This document shows, piece by piece, positions 33,201 to 42,765 of a stretch of DNA of 62,781 nucleotides (position 1 is the stretch's first letter; each line of letters opens with the position of its first letter). This DNA is from JAILZP01 sp037444185. GTDB taxonomy: Bacteria > Bacillota > Desulfotomaculia > Desulfotomaculales > Desulfocucumaceae. Where the stretch lies: positions 1 through 62,781 of the forward strand of contig JBBIMW010000009.1 of the NCBI GenBank assembly GCA_037444185.1, given 5' to 3'. The translations under genes were made by a program, and so were the position numbers. The notes beneath the pieces were generated by a model. That model saw nothing but the letters and a program-made list of their open reading frames with translations. It was not told the origin of the DNA and ran no database searches.

Positions 33201-33730
33201 CGAAAGACAAGCATCCGGTGGAGGGACTGACCGGCGACCCGGTGGTTATCGACCAGGTCAAGAGGATCGTTAGAATCGCTCCACTGGAAAAACTCCTGAA
33301 TGTTGCCCGGGCACATTCCCTCTGGCCCTTTGGCTTCGGACTGGCCTGCTGCGCCATTGAGGGTCTGATGGCCGCCAACATGCCCCGCTTCGACCTGGCC
33401 CGGTTCGGTTATGAGGTGATGCGGGGATCTCCGCGCCAGGCCGACGTGATGCTGGTTTGCGGTACGGTGACCCATAAGGCCGCTCCCTTTGTGGTTAGGC
33501 TCTACGAGCAGATGTCCGAGCCTAAGTGGGTCATCGCCATGGGCAGTTGCGCTATTTCCGGCGGCCCCTTTGTGGACTCCTACCATGTGGTGCCCGGCGT
33601 GGATAAGCTGATTCCGGTTGACGCCTTCATCCCCGGCTGTCCGCCCAGGCCCGAGGCGGTTATAGACGCCTGGCTGATGATTAAGAAGCAAATACTGGAC
33701 CCGAAGGTGGTGAACCGGATCCGTGGCTGA
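33191..33730 (+). CDS. nuoB: NADH-quinone oxidoreductase subunit B
   Basis: Peripheral-arm subunit that holds cluster N2, the last iron-sulfur centre before quinone. The 179-residue product has the paired cysteines in GLACCAIEG (about residues 50-58), GSCAISGGPF near 118 and PGCPPRPEA near 148, giving all four N2 ligands. ATG at 33191 has AAGGAG upstream. It overlaps both neighbours by about ten bases. Confidence 0.96.
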   Translation: MEVTKDKHPVEGLTGDPVVIDQVKRIVRIAPLEKLLNVARAHSLWPFGFGLACCAIEGLMAANMPRFDLARFGYEVMRGSPRQADVMLVCGTVTHKAAPFVVRLYEQMSEPKWVIAMGSCAISGGPFVDSYHVVPGVDKLIPVDAFIPGCPPRPEAVIDAWLMIKKQILDPKVVNRIRG

Positions 33731-34184
33731 TTACCAACTGCCGGCTGAACTGATGGAAGCCCTGCAAAACAAGTTCCCGGGCATGGAAGTGGGTGGAAAG
33801 CGGGATATTACCCTGCCCTTGGAGGATTTGATTCCATTTATGACCGAGATCAAGGAAAATCCGGACTATGCCATGGATTTCCTGACCAATCTGACGGCCG
33901 CCGACTACCAGGACCGGTATGAAATGATCTATAATCTGGTTTCCCTGGCCCACGGCTACACCCTGATGGTCCGGGTGAAGATTTTGGACAAGGAAAACCC
34001 GCAGGCACCGTCCCTTTGTCCCCTCTGGAAGGGGGCCCAGTGGCAGGAGCGCGAGGCCTATGATTTGATGGGAATTGTCTTTACAGGATACCCAGGTCAT
34101 CCCACCCGGATTTTTCTTGAGGACAATTTCAAGGGGCACCCGCTGCGCAAGGACTTCAGGTGGGAAGGCGGCAGGGAACCATAG
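33723..34184 (+). CDS. nuoC: NADH-quinone oxidoreductase subunit C
   Basis: The 30-kDa-type peripheral subunit, 153 residues, shorter than NuoC of enteric bacteria but normal for this lineage. The signature WQEREAYDLMGIVFTGYP (about 101-118) and the end block HPLRKDFRWEG are present. GTG at 33723 overlaps nuoB by 8 bases. C and D are separate genes here and not fused. Confidence 0.93.
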   Translation: MADYQLPAELMEALQNKFPGMEVGGKRDITLPLEDLIPFMTEIKENPDYAMDFLTNLTAADYQDRYEMIYNLVSLAHGYTLMVRVKILDKENPQAPSLCPLWKGAQWQEREAYDLMGIVFTGYPGHPTRIFLEDNFKGHPLRKDFRWEGGREP

Positions 34185-34219
34185 AATTGCGATTTACGGG
34201 ATAAGAGGTGTTGTGGTAA

Positions 34220-35314
34220 ATGAAAACGCAAACTTATTACCTGAACCTCGGCCCCCAGCACCCCAGTACCCACGGCGTTTTCAGGATTATTCTGGAACTG
34301 GACGGAGAGGTAGTGGTCAAGGCCATCCCCGTGCCGGGATACCTGCACCGGGGAATAGAAAAGCTGGCCGAGGCCAGGACCTACACCCAGGTTATTCCTT
34401 ACACCGACAGGATGGATTATCTGGCCGCCATGCTGATGAACTGGGGCTACGTCCAGGCGGTGGAGAAGCTGATGGGCATTGAGGTTCCGGAAAGGGCGGA
34501 GTACATCAGGGTTGTTGTGGGGGAACTCTCCCGGATTGCTAGCCACATGGTGGCCACGGGGGCGTACGGGGCCGATATAGGCGCCCTGACGGCATTCACC
34601 TACACTTTCCGGGACAGGGAATATGTCATCGACCTGCTGGAGATGGTTTCCGGCTCCCGTATGACCTTCAGCTATTTCCGGGTGGGCGGGGTGGCCGAGG
34701 ATTTTCCGGAGGAGTTTTATCCCGCGGTGAAGAAATTCCTGGCCGAGCTGCCGGGCATGTGCGACGAGTACGACGGGCTGATCACCGGGAACGAAATATT
34801 CCAGGCCCGGACCAAGCATGTTGGGGTAATCACCCCCGAGATGGGTGTCAACTACAGCCTGAGCGGGTCCACCCTGAGGGGCAGCGGGGTCAACTACGAC
34901 CTCCGCAAAGCGCGGCCGTACAGTGTTTATGACCGGTTTGACTTCGACGTTCCGCTGGGCGGGAACGGCGACTGTTTCGACCGCTTCCGCATCAGGATAG
35001 AGGAGATGCGCCAGTCCGGCAGGATTATCCGGCAGGCGCTGGAACAGATGCCCGATGGTCCCATCCAAGCCAAGGTGCCCAAGGTGATCAAACCTCCGGC
35101 GGGAGACGCCTATGCGGAAGTGGAAAGCTCCAAGGGCGTGTTCGGGGCGTACGTGGTCAGTGACGGCAGTCCCAAGCCCTACCGGGTTCATTTCCGCCGT
35201 CCGTCCTTCGTCAACCTGGGCTTCCTGGGCAAGCTGTGCGAGGGCTGTATGCTGGCCGACGTGGTGGCCATACTGGGGAGCATAGACATTGTGCTGGGCG
35301 AAGTGGACTGTTAG
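34220..35314 (+). CDS. nuoD: NADH-quinone oxidoreductase subunit D
   Basis: The 49-kDa-type subunit that forms the quinone site with NuoB, 364 residues. N-terminal GPQHPSTHGVFR (about 12-23), GYLHRGIEKLAE, and the C-terminal LGSIDIVLGEVD block are diagnostic. The hydrogenase-type metal cysteines are absent, as expected for complex I. ATG at 34220 follows AGAGGTG. A 72-base gap follows, in which 15 bases (35328-35342) match one end of the MITE-like repeat at 47942. Confidence 0.96.
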   Translation: MKTQTYYLNLGPQHPSTHGVFRIILELDGEVVVKAIPVPGYLHRGIEKLAEARTYTQVIPYTDRMDYLAAMLMNWGYVQAVEKLMGIEVPERAEYIRVVVGELSRIASHMVATGAYGADIGALTAFTYTFRDREYVIDLLEMVSGSRMTFSYFRVGGVAEDFPEEFYPAVKKFLAELPGMCDEYDGLITGNEIFQARTKHVGVITPEMGVNYSLSGSTLRGSGVNYDLRKARPYSVYDRFDFDVPLGGNGDCFDRFRIRIEEMRQSGRIIRQALEQMPDGPIQAKVPKVIKPPAGDAYAEVESSKGVFGAYVVSDGSPKPYRVHFRRPSFVNLGFLGKLCEGCMLADVVAILGSIDIVLGEVDC

Positions 35315-35386
35315 AGTGAGACCGCCCAAAAAGTCCATCTGCCGTCAACCGGCAACCCATCAATTTAGTTGTGGGGGAGAAGATAT

Positions 35387-36436
35387 ATGGAAGGAATTTT
35401 TACAGGCATCGCCGCCTGGCTGAGAGGGATCTTCAGCGGCCTGGGCGTGCCGGACCTCTACAATGACATCATACTGATGGTGGTCAAGCTTTTAGCCATA
35501 CTGGTGTTTATTCTGGTCAACGCCCTCTGGCTGGTATACATGGAGCGCAAAGTGGCCGGATACATCCAGTCCCGCCTGGGTCCCGTCCATGTGGGACCGA
35601 AGGGGCTTTTGCAGACCGCCGCCGACATAGGAAAACTTCTGGGCAAGGAAATAATTCTGCCGAAGAACATTGACCGGGTGGTTTTCCTGTTGATGCCGGT
35701 GCTCATATTTGTTCCGCCGCTGCTGATCTACTCGGTGCTTCCCTTCGGCCAGGACATGGTGGCCATTGACATGAACATCGGGGTGTTCTACCTCCTTGCC
35801 GTGGCCTCCCTGTCCACCATAGTTTTCTGGGCGGCCGGATGGGCGTCGAACAACAAGTACTCCCTGATAGGGGGCATGCGGGCGGTGGCCCAGATGGTGA
35901 GCTATGAGCTGCCCCTGGTGCTGGCCCTGCTGGGAGTGGTGATGCTTACCGGCACGCTGAACATGACGGAAATCGTCAATGCCCAGAAGAACGTATGGTT
36001 TATTATCACCCAGCCCATCGCCTTCCTGATTTATTTCATCGCCGGTGTCTCCGAAACCAACCGGACGCCCTTCGACCTAGTGGAAGGGGAGTCGGAGATT
36101 ATCGCCGGACCTTACACGGAATATTCGGGCATGGGCTTTGCGATGTTCTTCCTGGCCGAGTACGCCAACATTATGATTATATCGGCCATGTGCACCGTGA
36201 TGTTCCTGGGCGGCTGGCTGGCCCCCTTCGGCCTGACCTTCGTGCCGTCCTGGCTGTGGTTCTTCCTGAAGATGTACCTGATGATTTTTGTCTTTATGTG
36301 GATTCGCTGGACGTACCCGCGTATCCGGGTTGACCAGTTGATGGCTTTTGGCTGGAAGGTGCTGGTGCCCCTTTCCCTGGCCAATATATTTGTGACCGGC
36401 GCCGGTGTATATATCTTCCGGGCGATAGGGTGGTGA
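35387..36436 (+). CDS. nuoH: NADH-quinone oxidoreductase subunit H
   Basis: Membrane subunit that links the quinone site to the proton-pumping arm, 349 residues with about eight hydrophobic segments. Diagnostic blocks: ERKVAGYIQSRLGPVHVGPKG is the quinone-site loop (about 52-72), SETNRTPFDLVEGESEI the second conserved loop (about 222-238). ATG at 35387 has GGGGGAGA upstream and is preferred over an earlier in-frame start. Confidence 0.95.
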   Translation: MEGIFTGIAAWLRGIFSGLGVPDLYNDIILMVVKLLAILVFILVNALWLVYMERKVAGYIQSRLGPVHVGPKGLLQTAADIGKLLGKEIILPKNIDRVVFLLMPVLIFVPPLLIYSVLPFGQDMVAIDMNIGVFYLLAVASLSTIVFWAAGWASNNKYSLIGGMRAVAQMVSYELPLVLALLGVVMLTGTLNMTEIVNAQKNVWFIITQPIAFLIYFIAGVSETNRTPFDLVEGESEIIAGPYTEYSGMGFAMFFLAEYANIMIISAMCTVMFLGGWLAPFGLTFVPSWLWFFLKMYLMIFVFMWIRWTYPRIRVDQLMAFGWKVLVPLSLANIFVTGAGVYIFRAIGW

Positions 36437-36440
36437 TGAT

Positions 36441-36908
36441 ATGTTCGGACAAGGATTGCTGAAAGGTCTGGAGATAACCTGGGGGCGGATGCTGGGAAAG
36501 AAGCAGACGGTGAAATATCCCTTTGAGAAGATTGAGATGTTTCCCCGCTTCCACGGGCGGTTTGTGCTGGAAGTGGACAAATGCATAGCCTGCGGGCTCT
36601 GTGTCAACGCCTGCCCCAACAAGGTCATCGAGCTGGAGAAACAAAAGGTTGACAACAAGCAGTACCTGACCAAATACGTAATGCGCATAGAGTACTGCCT
36701 TTTCTGCGGTCTGTGCGTGGAGTCCTGCAACAAGGACGCCCTCAAGTTCAGCAGCGTCATTGACATGAACCAGTACCGGCGCGGATGGGTCCGCCTGACC
36801 TTGGTGGACCGGTCGGCTCCGGAATCAAAGAAGACCCCTGAGGAGGCCCCGGCGGCGTCCGCGAAGACGGAAGCGGCGGCCGGTAAGGCTCCTGACAAGG
36901 AGGGTTGA
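36441..36908 (+). CDS. nuoI: NADH-quinone oxidoreductase subunit I (two [4Fe-4S] ferredoxin-type)
   Basis: Ferredoxin-like subunit carrying clusters N6a and N6b, 155 residues. The two motifs are CIACGLCVNACP (about 48-59) and CLFCGLCVESCN (about 86-97). With no NuoE, F or G in the operon this is the most exposed electron entry point and could accept electrons from ferredoxin or another donor. An Ala/Glu/Lys-rich C-terminal tail (after about 130) is of unknown use. Confidence 0.95.
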   Translation: MFGQGLLKGLEITWGRMLGKKQTVKYPFEKIEMFPRFHGRFVLEVDKCIACGLCVNACPNKVIELEKQKVDNKQYLTKYVMRIEYCLFCGLCVESCNKDALKFSSVIDMNQYRRGWVRLTLVDRSAPESKKTPEEAPAASAKTEAAAGKAPDKEG

Positions 36909-36914
36909 TAGCAG

Positions 36915-37451
36915 ATGATGGCATTTTTGGACAGCATCAGTTGGGTTGCGGTGGCCTTCTACAAACTGGCGGCGGTGGTGGTTATCTCAGCCCTGCTGGT
37001 GGTTTTTGTCAGGAATATAGTGCACGCCGTACTGTGGCTGGCGGTTTGCTTTATTGCCCTGGCCGGGGTGTTCCTCACCCTGGACGCTGACTATATAGCC
37101 ATGGTTCAGATACTGGTGTACGCCGGCGCGGTGTGCATAATGGTGGTGTTCGGTATCATGCTCATCCGCCGTGGAAACATGGGTGAAACCAACCTGTTCA
37201 ACAAGCAGGCCGTGGCCGGGGCCGGAGTGGCGGTGCTGGTCACCATGCTGGGCGGGTTTCTGTCTTTCAAAATACGGTATGTGGGATCGGCCCCCGCCGT
37301 TCCCGGTAATACGGTGGACCATATAGCCACCCTGCTGCTGAGCAAGTACGTCATACCCTTCGAGGTGGCGGCTCTGCTTCTGCTGGTGGCGCTGGTGGGC
37401 GCCATTTTCCTCGCCAAGGAGGTGAAGGCCGATGCTGACTCTGACGGTTAG
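36915..37451 (+). CDS. nuoJ: NADH-quinone oxidoreductase subunit J
   Basis: Membrane subunit of 178 residues with about five hydrophobic segments and the pattern RNIVHAVLWLAVCFIALAG, then DYIAMVQILVYAGAVCIMVVF, which holds the transmembrane-3 pi-bulge region of the family. AAGGAGG lies 10 bases before the ATG. It overlaps nuoK by 20 bases. Confidence 0.93.
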   Translation: MMAFLDSISWVAVAFYKLAAVVVISALLVVFVRNIVHAVLWLAVCFIALAGVFLTLDADYIAMVQILVYAGAVCIMVVFGIMLIRRGNMGETNLFNKQAVAGAGVAVLVTMLGGFLSFKIRYVGSAPAVPGNTVDHIATLLLSKYVIPFEVAALLLLVALVGAIFLAKEVKADADSDG

Positions 37452-37752
37452 CCTGCACCACTACCTGATACTATCAGCGATACTTTTCGGCATAGGGCTG
37501 TTCGGGGTGCTGGCCAAGAGAAACGCTGTGGCGGTGCTGATCTGCATTGAGCTGATGCTCAACGCAATCATCATCAATCTTCTGGCCTTCAACAAATATA
37601 TAACGCCCAACGACTTCATCGGCCAGATATTTTCCATTTTCGTGATTACCGTTGCCGCGGCCGAGGTAGGGGTAGGCTTGGCCATTATCATAGCCATCTA
37701 CCGTAATAAGCTGTCGGTTAACCTGGATCAATTTGACTGGCTTAAATGGTAG
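37432..37752 (+). CDS. nuoK: NADH-quinone oxidoreductase subunit K
   Basis: Small membrane subunit related to MrpC, 106 residues with three hydrophobic segments. The two conserved intramembrane glutamates are visible in ICIELMLNA (about 36-44) and in VAAAEVGVGLAI (about 74-85). ATG at 37432 lies inside the end of nuoJ, so coupling is likely. Confidence 0.94.
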   Translation: MLTLTVSLHHYLILSAILFGIGLFGVLAKRNAVAVLICIELMLNAIIINLLAFNKYITPNDFIGQIFSIFVITVAAAEVGVGLAIIIAIYRNKLSVNLDQFDWLKW

Positions 37753-37785
37753 AACTTTCGATATGAAGGTAGGTGCTGAACTGAG

Positions 37786-39705
37786 ATGGTAGAATTTGCG
37801 ATGCGCAATGCATGGCTGGTGCCGCTCCTGCCCGCCCTCTCCTTCCTGATAATCATATTTTTGACGAAGCCATGGAAGAAGTTAAGCGCCCTGGTCTGCG
37901 TGGCCGGCATGGTTACATCCTGCTTTTTCGCCACCCTGGCCGCTTTCGGAGTGTTCACAAACCATGCCTTAGCAGAAAAGCCCCTGGTCTATGACGTCCG
38001 CTGGTTCTCCATGCCCGGGCTGAACATAGACGTGGGGATTCAGCTCGACCCCACCTCGGCCATGATGATTTTCATGGTCACCCTGGTGTCGTCGCTGATT
38101 TTTATATACGCCACCGGCTACATGAAGGGGGACCCGGGATACTCGGTGTTCTTCTCCTACCTTTCCCTGTTCGGGGCTTCCATGCTGCTGCTGGTTCTAT
38201 CCAGCAACCTGCTGCAGATGTTTGTGGCCTGGGAGCTGGTGGGACTGTGTTCATATCTGCTGATTGGCTACTACACCCATAAAATATCGGCCAGGGAGGC
38301 GGCCAAAAAGGCCTTCATCACCTGCCGGGTGGCCGACTTCGGCCTTTTGTTGGGCATCTTGTCCCTGCAGATCGTCTTTGGCACTCTGAACCTCACGGAA
38401 CTGGCGGAAAAAATAAACAACTTCGAACAGTACACCACCATGGGCATTCTGACCCTGATTGCGGTGCTGGTATTCATCGGCCCCATCGGCAAGTCCGGCC
38501 AGTTTCCGCTGCATGTGTGGCTTCCGGACGCCATGGAGGGCCCTACGCCGGTCAGCGCGCTGATTCACGCGGCCACAATGGTGGTGGCGGGGGTTTACCT
38601 GGTGGGCCGCACCATGTTCCTTTTCACCGAAGTTCCCTCGGCCATGGAACTGGTGGCCATCACCGGAGGTTTTACGGCGCTGTTCGCCGCCTCCATCGCC
38701 ATTACCCAGCGTGAGATCAAGAGAATTCTGGCTTACTCCACCGTCAGCCAGATAGGCTATATGGTGCTGGCCCTGGGCCTGGGCAGCCTTACGGCTTCCA
38801 TGTTCCACCTGTGGACCCACGCCTTCTTCAAGGCCCTGATGTTCCTTTGCGCCGGCTCGGTGCTCCATGCCCTGCACCACAAGGCCGATGTATGGGAAAT
38901 GGGGGGCCTGATCAAGAAAATGCCCGTCACCGGGTGGACCTTCGTCATAGGCGGTCTGGCCATCGCCGGGATCCCGCCCTTTGCCGGATTTTGGAGCAAG
39001 GACGAGATTCTGTTGATTGCTTTTGAAACCGGTCACTATGTGCTCTTCGCCATGGCGGCGCTGACGGCCTTCATGACGGCCTTCTACATGTGGAGGATGA
39101 TTTTCCTGGCGCTGTTCGGGGAGGAGAAGCCGGAGAACCATCCCCACGAATCCCCGCTAAGCATGACCCTGCCCCTGGTGGTTCTGGCCATACTGGCCAC
39201 GGTGGGGGGTCTGGTGGGAACTCCGTGGGCGCCCATGTGGCAGGACTGGATTTACTTCGGTTATCCGCATCATCCCGTACCCAACTACTTGATCATGATC
39301 GGCTCGGTGGTGCTGGCGGCTGCCGGCATATATCTGGCTTATACGCTGTATGTGGCCGACAGGACCAAGGCCAGGGCCCGGGCCCTGGCGGAAAAATACA
39401 AGTTCTTCTGGACCGTGTCTTACAACAAATACTACATCGACGAGATTTACCTGTGGTTTAACCACACCTTCGTGGATGGAGCGGCCAGGCTGTTTTACCT
39501 GTTTGACATTTACGTGGTGGACGGCATCATCGTCAACGGGCTGGCAGCCTTCACGCGGCTTTCCGGAGAGGGTCTGAGGGTGGCCCAGACCGGGCGGCTG
39601 CAGAACTACGCTCTGGTGTTTTTCCTGGGTGTGCTGGCGGTGGCCGTGGTGCTGGCCTTCACCGACCCCTCCATCGCAGCCGGCCTGACGGGAGGTGCAA
39701 AGTAG
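37786..39705 (+). CDS. nuoL: NADH-quinone oxidoreductase subunit L
   Basis: Largest antiporter-like proton-pumping subunit, 639 residues with about 14 to 16 hydrophobic segments and the long C-terminal lateral helix region. Seen: the conserved glutamate block FVAWELVGLCSYLLIG (about 146-161), GPIGKSGQFPLHVWLPDAMEG with its lysine (about 229-249), and PTPVSALIHAATMVVAG. ATG at 37786 is used; ATG at 37801 begins the usual NuoL start and remains possible. Confidence 0.94.
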   Translation: MVEFAMRNAWLVPLLPALSFLIIIFLTKPWKKLSALVCVAGMVTSCFFATLAAFGVFTNHALAEKPLVYDVRWFSMPGLNIDVGIQLDPTSAMMIFMVTLVSSLIFIYATGYMKGDPGYSVFFSYLSLFGASMLLLVLSSNLLQMFVAWELVGLCSYLLIGYYTHKISAREAAKKAFITCRVADFGLLLGILSLQIVFGTLNLTELAEKINNFEQYTTMGILTLIAVLVFIGPIGKSGQFPLHVWLPDAMEGPTPVSALIHAATMVVAGVYLVGRTMFLFTEVPSAMELVAITGGFTALFAASIAITQREIKRILAYSTVSQIGYMVLALGLGSLTASMFHLWTHAFFKALMFLCAGSVLHALHHKADVWEMGGLIKKMPVTGWTFVIGGLAIAGIPPFAGFWSKDEILLIAFETGHYVLFAMAALTAFMTAFYMWRMIFLALFGEEKPENHPHESPLSMTLPLVVLAILATVGGLVGTPWAPMWQDWIYFGYPHHPVPNYLIMIGSVVLAAAGIYLAYTLYVADRTKARARALAEKYKFFWTVSYNKYYIDEIYLWFNHTFVDGAARLFYLFDIYVVDGIIVNGLAAFTRLSGEGLRVAQTGRLQNYALVFFLGVLAVAVVLAFTDPSIAAGLTGGAK

Positions 39706-39706
39706 A

Positions 39707-41227
39707 ATGAGCGACTTTCCGGTATTGACCACAATTCTTCTGGCGCCCGTGGCGGCCGCCCTGATCATGACCTTCATCCCCCGGGACGAGGGCAAACTGA
39801 TCAAATGCGTGGCCGCGGCAGGCACCTTTGTATCGATGTCGCTGTCGCTGTATGTTTATTTCGCCTATGACAAGGCCTTGGGCGGTCTTCAGTTTGTCGA
39901 GAAGATCCCCTGGATCAAGGACCTTGGGGTAAGCTACTTCATGGCCGTGGACGGCATAAGCCTGCCCATGCTGCTGCTGACCAACCTGATCGGCTTTTCG
40001 GCGGTTTTCTCCTCCTGGAACGTATCCAGCCGCCCCAGGGAGTTTTTCATCCTGCTGTGCCTTTTGATCACCGGCGTGATGGGCACCTTTGTGGCCCACG
40101 ACCTGTTCATATTTATATTGTTCTACGAAGTGGTGGTAATTCCCATCTATATTCTGGTGATTATATGGGGAAGTTCCAAGCGGGTGACCAAAGAATACGC
40201 CGGCATGAAGCTGACCATCTACCTCTTGATTGGGTCGGCCTTCCTGCTGGTGGGCGTAATAGCCTTCTTCGTCAAGTCCGCGGGCATACTGGGCCGGCCC
40301 GACATGAGCTTTATGGCCCTGGCGGAGGCCGGGAAGCAGTTGAGCTCCTTCGACCAGATATGGCTGTTCGCCCTGATGCTGTTCGGGTTCGGCTCCCTTA
40401 TTTCCATGTGGCCGTTCCACTCCTGGTCACCTGACGGGTACGCCGGAGCCCCCACGGCGGTGTCCATGATTCACGCCGGGGTGCTGAAAAAGATAGGCGG
40501 ATACGGCCTCGTGAAAATAGCCCTGTACTTTCTGCCGGTGGGGGCCATGTTCTGGGCGCCTTACGTGGCGGCGCTGGGCATAGCCGGGGTGGTTTACGCG
40601 GCCTTCGCCGCCTTGGCCCAGAAGGATTTAAAATACGTCGTGGGCTACTCCTCGGTGTCCCATATGGGCTACGTGCTGCTGGCCCTGGCGTCCTTCAACG
40701 TCATCGGCATCAACGGCGCCGTGGCCAACATGTTCGCCCACGGGGTAATGGCGGCACTGTTCTTTTCCACCATCGGGTTCATTTACGAGAAGACCCATAC
40801 CAGATGGATCCCGGATATGGGGGGCCTGGCCAGGCAGACCCCCAGGCTGGCGGTGGCCTTTATGCTGTCCGCCATGGCGTCTTTGGGACTGCCGGGGCTG
40901 ATCAGCTTTGTGCCGGAGTTCGTTATCTTTGTGGCGGCCTTTGAAGTGTACGGCGGCCTGGCCGTCATAGGCATCGCCGGCATCATCCTGACCGCACTGT
41001 ACGCCCTGAGGGCCGGCGCCAACACCCTGTTCGGGCCGCCCAGGCCGGAATACAATCACCTGAAGGATATTCGCGGCCCCGAGATGGTGCCGCTGGTGGT
41101 TCTGGGCACCACCCTGGTGGCGGGTGGGGTTCTGCCCGCCCTGCTGTTCGACATGGTCAACAGCGGCGCCACAACCCTTATGACCCACGTTGAGAGCGCC
41201 CTGAAGATTGGGGGGGTGTTTAAATGA
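39707..41227 (+). CDS. nuoM: NADH-quinone oxidoreductase subunit M
   Basis: Antiporter-like pumping subunit, 506 residues. Conserved blocks are FILFYEVVVIPIYILVIIWG (glutamate of TM5, about 141-160), MWPFHSWSPDGYAGAPTAVSM (about 233-253) and KKIGGYGLVKIAL. GGGAGGT stands 11 bases before ATG 39707. The last codon overlaps the start of nuoN (ATGA). Confidence 0.94.
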   Translation: MSDFPVLTTILLAPVAAALIMTFIPRDEGKLIKCVAAAGTFVSMSLSLYVYFAYDKALGGLQFVEKIPWIKDLGVSYFMAVDGISLPMLLLTNLIGFSAVFSSWNVSSRPREFFILLCLLITGVMGTFVAHDLFIFILFYEVVVIPIYILVIIWGSSKRVTKEYAGMKLTIYLLIGSAFLLVGVIAFFVKSAGILGRPDMSFMALAEAGKQLSSFDQIWLFALMLFGFGSLISMWPFHSWSPDGYAGAPTAVSMIHAGVLKKIGGYGLVKIALYFLPVGAMFWAPYVAALGIAGVVYAAFAALAQKDLKYVVGYSSVSHMGYVLLALASFNVIGINGAVANMFAHGVMAALFFSTIGFIYEKTHTRWIPDMGGLARQTPRLAVAFMLSAMASLGLPGLISFVPEFVIFVAAFEVYGGLAVIGIAGIILTALYALRAGANTLFGPPRPEYNHLKDIRGPEMVPLVVLGTTLVAGGVLPALLFDMVNSGATTLMTHVESALKIGGVFK

Positions 41228-42669
41228 TGCCTGTGCTGCCTGATTTCTCACTGATCATTCCGGAGATGGCCATGGCTGTGCTGGGGCTGGCTGTGCTGGT
41301 GCTGGGGCTGATTATTCCCCGGAATTCCCGCCACGGCCTGGGCTGGCTAACGGCCCTGTCCATCCTGGGCGTTATGGGCCTGGTACTGGCTAACTGGAAC
41401 CATACTGGGGAAATGTACGGCAACCTGTATCTCGTGGACCAGTTTTCCCAGTTCTTCAAGATAACCTTCCTGGCCACCGCCCTTCTGGTGGTGCTGGGGT
41501 CCATGAGGTATGTGGACAAACATCTGGGTGGCCAGAGCGAGTACTACAGTATGATTCTTTTCTCAACCCTGGGTATGATGGTGATGGCTTCGGCCGGAGA
41601 CTTCATGACCATGTATCTGGGACTTGAGCTGATGACCATAGCTTTTATCATACTGGTGTGCTTCCGCCGCACCGAGTCCAAGTCCCTGGAGTCGGGGATG
41701 AAGTACGTGCTGCTGGCCGGCATGTCTTCGGCGGTGCTGCTCTACGGCTTGAGCCTGGTATATGGAATCACCGGAACGGTGGTCATCACCGACGTGGCCA
41801 GGGCTCTGGCCACCGGCGGGGGAGGGGCCATGCCGCTGCTGATACTGGGACTGGTCATGCTGGTGGCGGGCCTGGGGTTCAAAATTTCCGCCGTGCCCTT
41901 CCATATGTGGTCGCCGGATGTGTACGAGGGGGCGCCCACCCCCATCACCGCCTTCCTGGCGGCGGCTTCCAAAGCGGCATCCTTTGCCGTAATGATCAGG
42001 ATATTCGTGATGGGCATGTTCGGTGTGGCGCTGAACTGGGAGATGCTGCTGGCCATACTGGCGGCGGTGACCATAATCGTCGGCAACCTGGTGGCCATCC
42101 CCCAGACCAATATCAAAAGGCTTCTGGCATACTCCAGCATCGCCCAGGCCGGGTACATCCTGGTGGGCCTGGTGACGGTTTCCCAGGACGGGGTCAAGGG
42201 CGTGATGTTTTACTCCTTCCTGTATGTGTTCGCCACGGTGGGCGCCTTTACCGTGGCCGCCTACTTCTATAATAAAACCGGCAGCGACGAGATCAAGGAC
42301 TACGCCGGCCTGGCCCAGCGCTCGCCTCTGATGGCGGCGGTGATGGTGGTGGCCATGCTGTCCATGGCCGGAATCCCGCCCCTGGCCGGGTTTGTGGGCA
42401 AGTTTTACCTGTTCATGACCATCGTGGAGAACTACCTGTGGCTGGCCTTTATCGGGCTGGTGATGAGTATGGTGTCGGTGTACTATTATCTGAGGGTGGC
42501 CCTGGTTATGTACAGGGACGAGCCGGTTGACAGAAGTGCCATCGCCGTCAGCGGGCCGGTGACCGTGACCCTCCTGGTGGCTATGGTGGTCACCCTGTTC
42601 CTGGGCATTTACCCGGGACCGGTGGCGGAAGTGGTGAACACCGCCGCCCACTCCTTCTTCATGCGCTGA
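41224..42669 (+). CDS. nuoN: NADH-quinone oxidoreductase subunit N
   Basis: Third antiporter-like pumping subunit and last gene of the operon, 481 residues. FMTMYLGLELMTIAFIILV (about 128-146) holds the TM5 glutamate, and FKISAVPFHMWSPDVYEGAPT (about 219-239) the lysine-containing segment; AYSSIAQAGYILVGL is near 302. It is followed at once by a strong bidirectional terminator. Confidence 0.95.
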   Translation: MMPVLPDFSLIIPEMAMAVLGLAVLVLGLIIPRNSRHGLGWLTALSILGVMGLVLANWNHTGEMYGNLYLVDQFSQFFKITFLATALLVVLGSMRYVDKHLGGQSEYYSMILFSTLGMMVMASAGDFMTMYLGLELMTIAFIILVCFRRTESKSLESGMKYVLLAGMSSAVLLYGLSLVYGITGTVVITDVARALATGGGGAMPLLILGLVMLVAGLGFKISAVPFHMWSPDVYEGAPTPITAFLAAASKAASFAVMIRIFVMGMFGVALNWEMLLAILAAVTIIVGNLVAIPQTNIKRLLAYSSIAQAGYILVGLVTVSQDGVKGVMFYSFLYVFATVGAFTVAAYFYNKTGSDEIKDYAGLAQRSPLMAAVMVVAMLSMAGIPPLAGFVGKFYLFMTIVENYLWLAFIGLVMSMVSVYYYLRVALVMYRDEPVDRSAIAVSGPVTVTLLVAMVVTLFLGIYPGPVAEVVNTAAHSFFMR

Positions 42670-42697
42670 GGACAGCCGGACTTTAAACAGCCGGACG

Positions 42698-42738
42698 CAA
42701 ACAACCACCCTCCATTTACGGGGGTGGTTGTTTGTTTG
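42698..42738. terminator. Bidirectional terminator between nuoN and pilO
   Basis: Perfect 13-bp stem CAAACAACCACCC (42698-42710) / GGGTGGTTGTTTG (42722-42734). The A-rich left flank and T-rich right flank (TTTGTTTG) serve both strands, ending the nuo operon from the left and the pil operon from the right. Confidence 0.85.
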
Positions 42739-42765
42739 CCCGGTACGCCTGCCGGGCCGGCGGGT

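Noticed and set aside
34097..35338. A 413-codon minus-strand frame opposite nuoD
   Set aside because: It is a shadow of nuoD, which is complete and conserved; no ribosome-binding site or domain.
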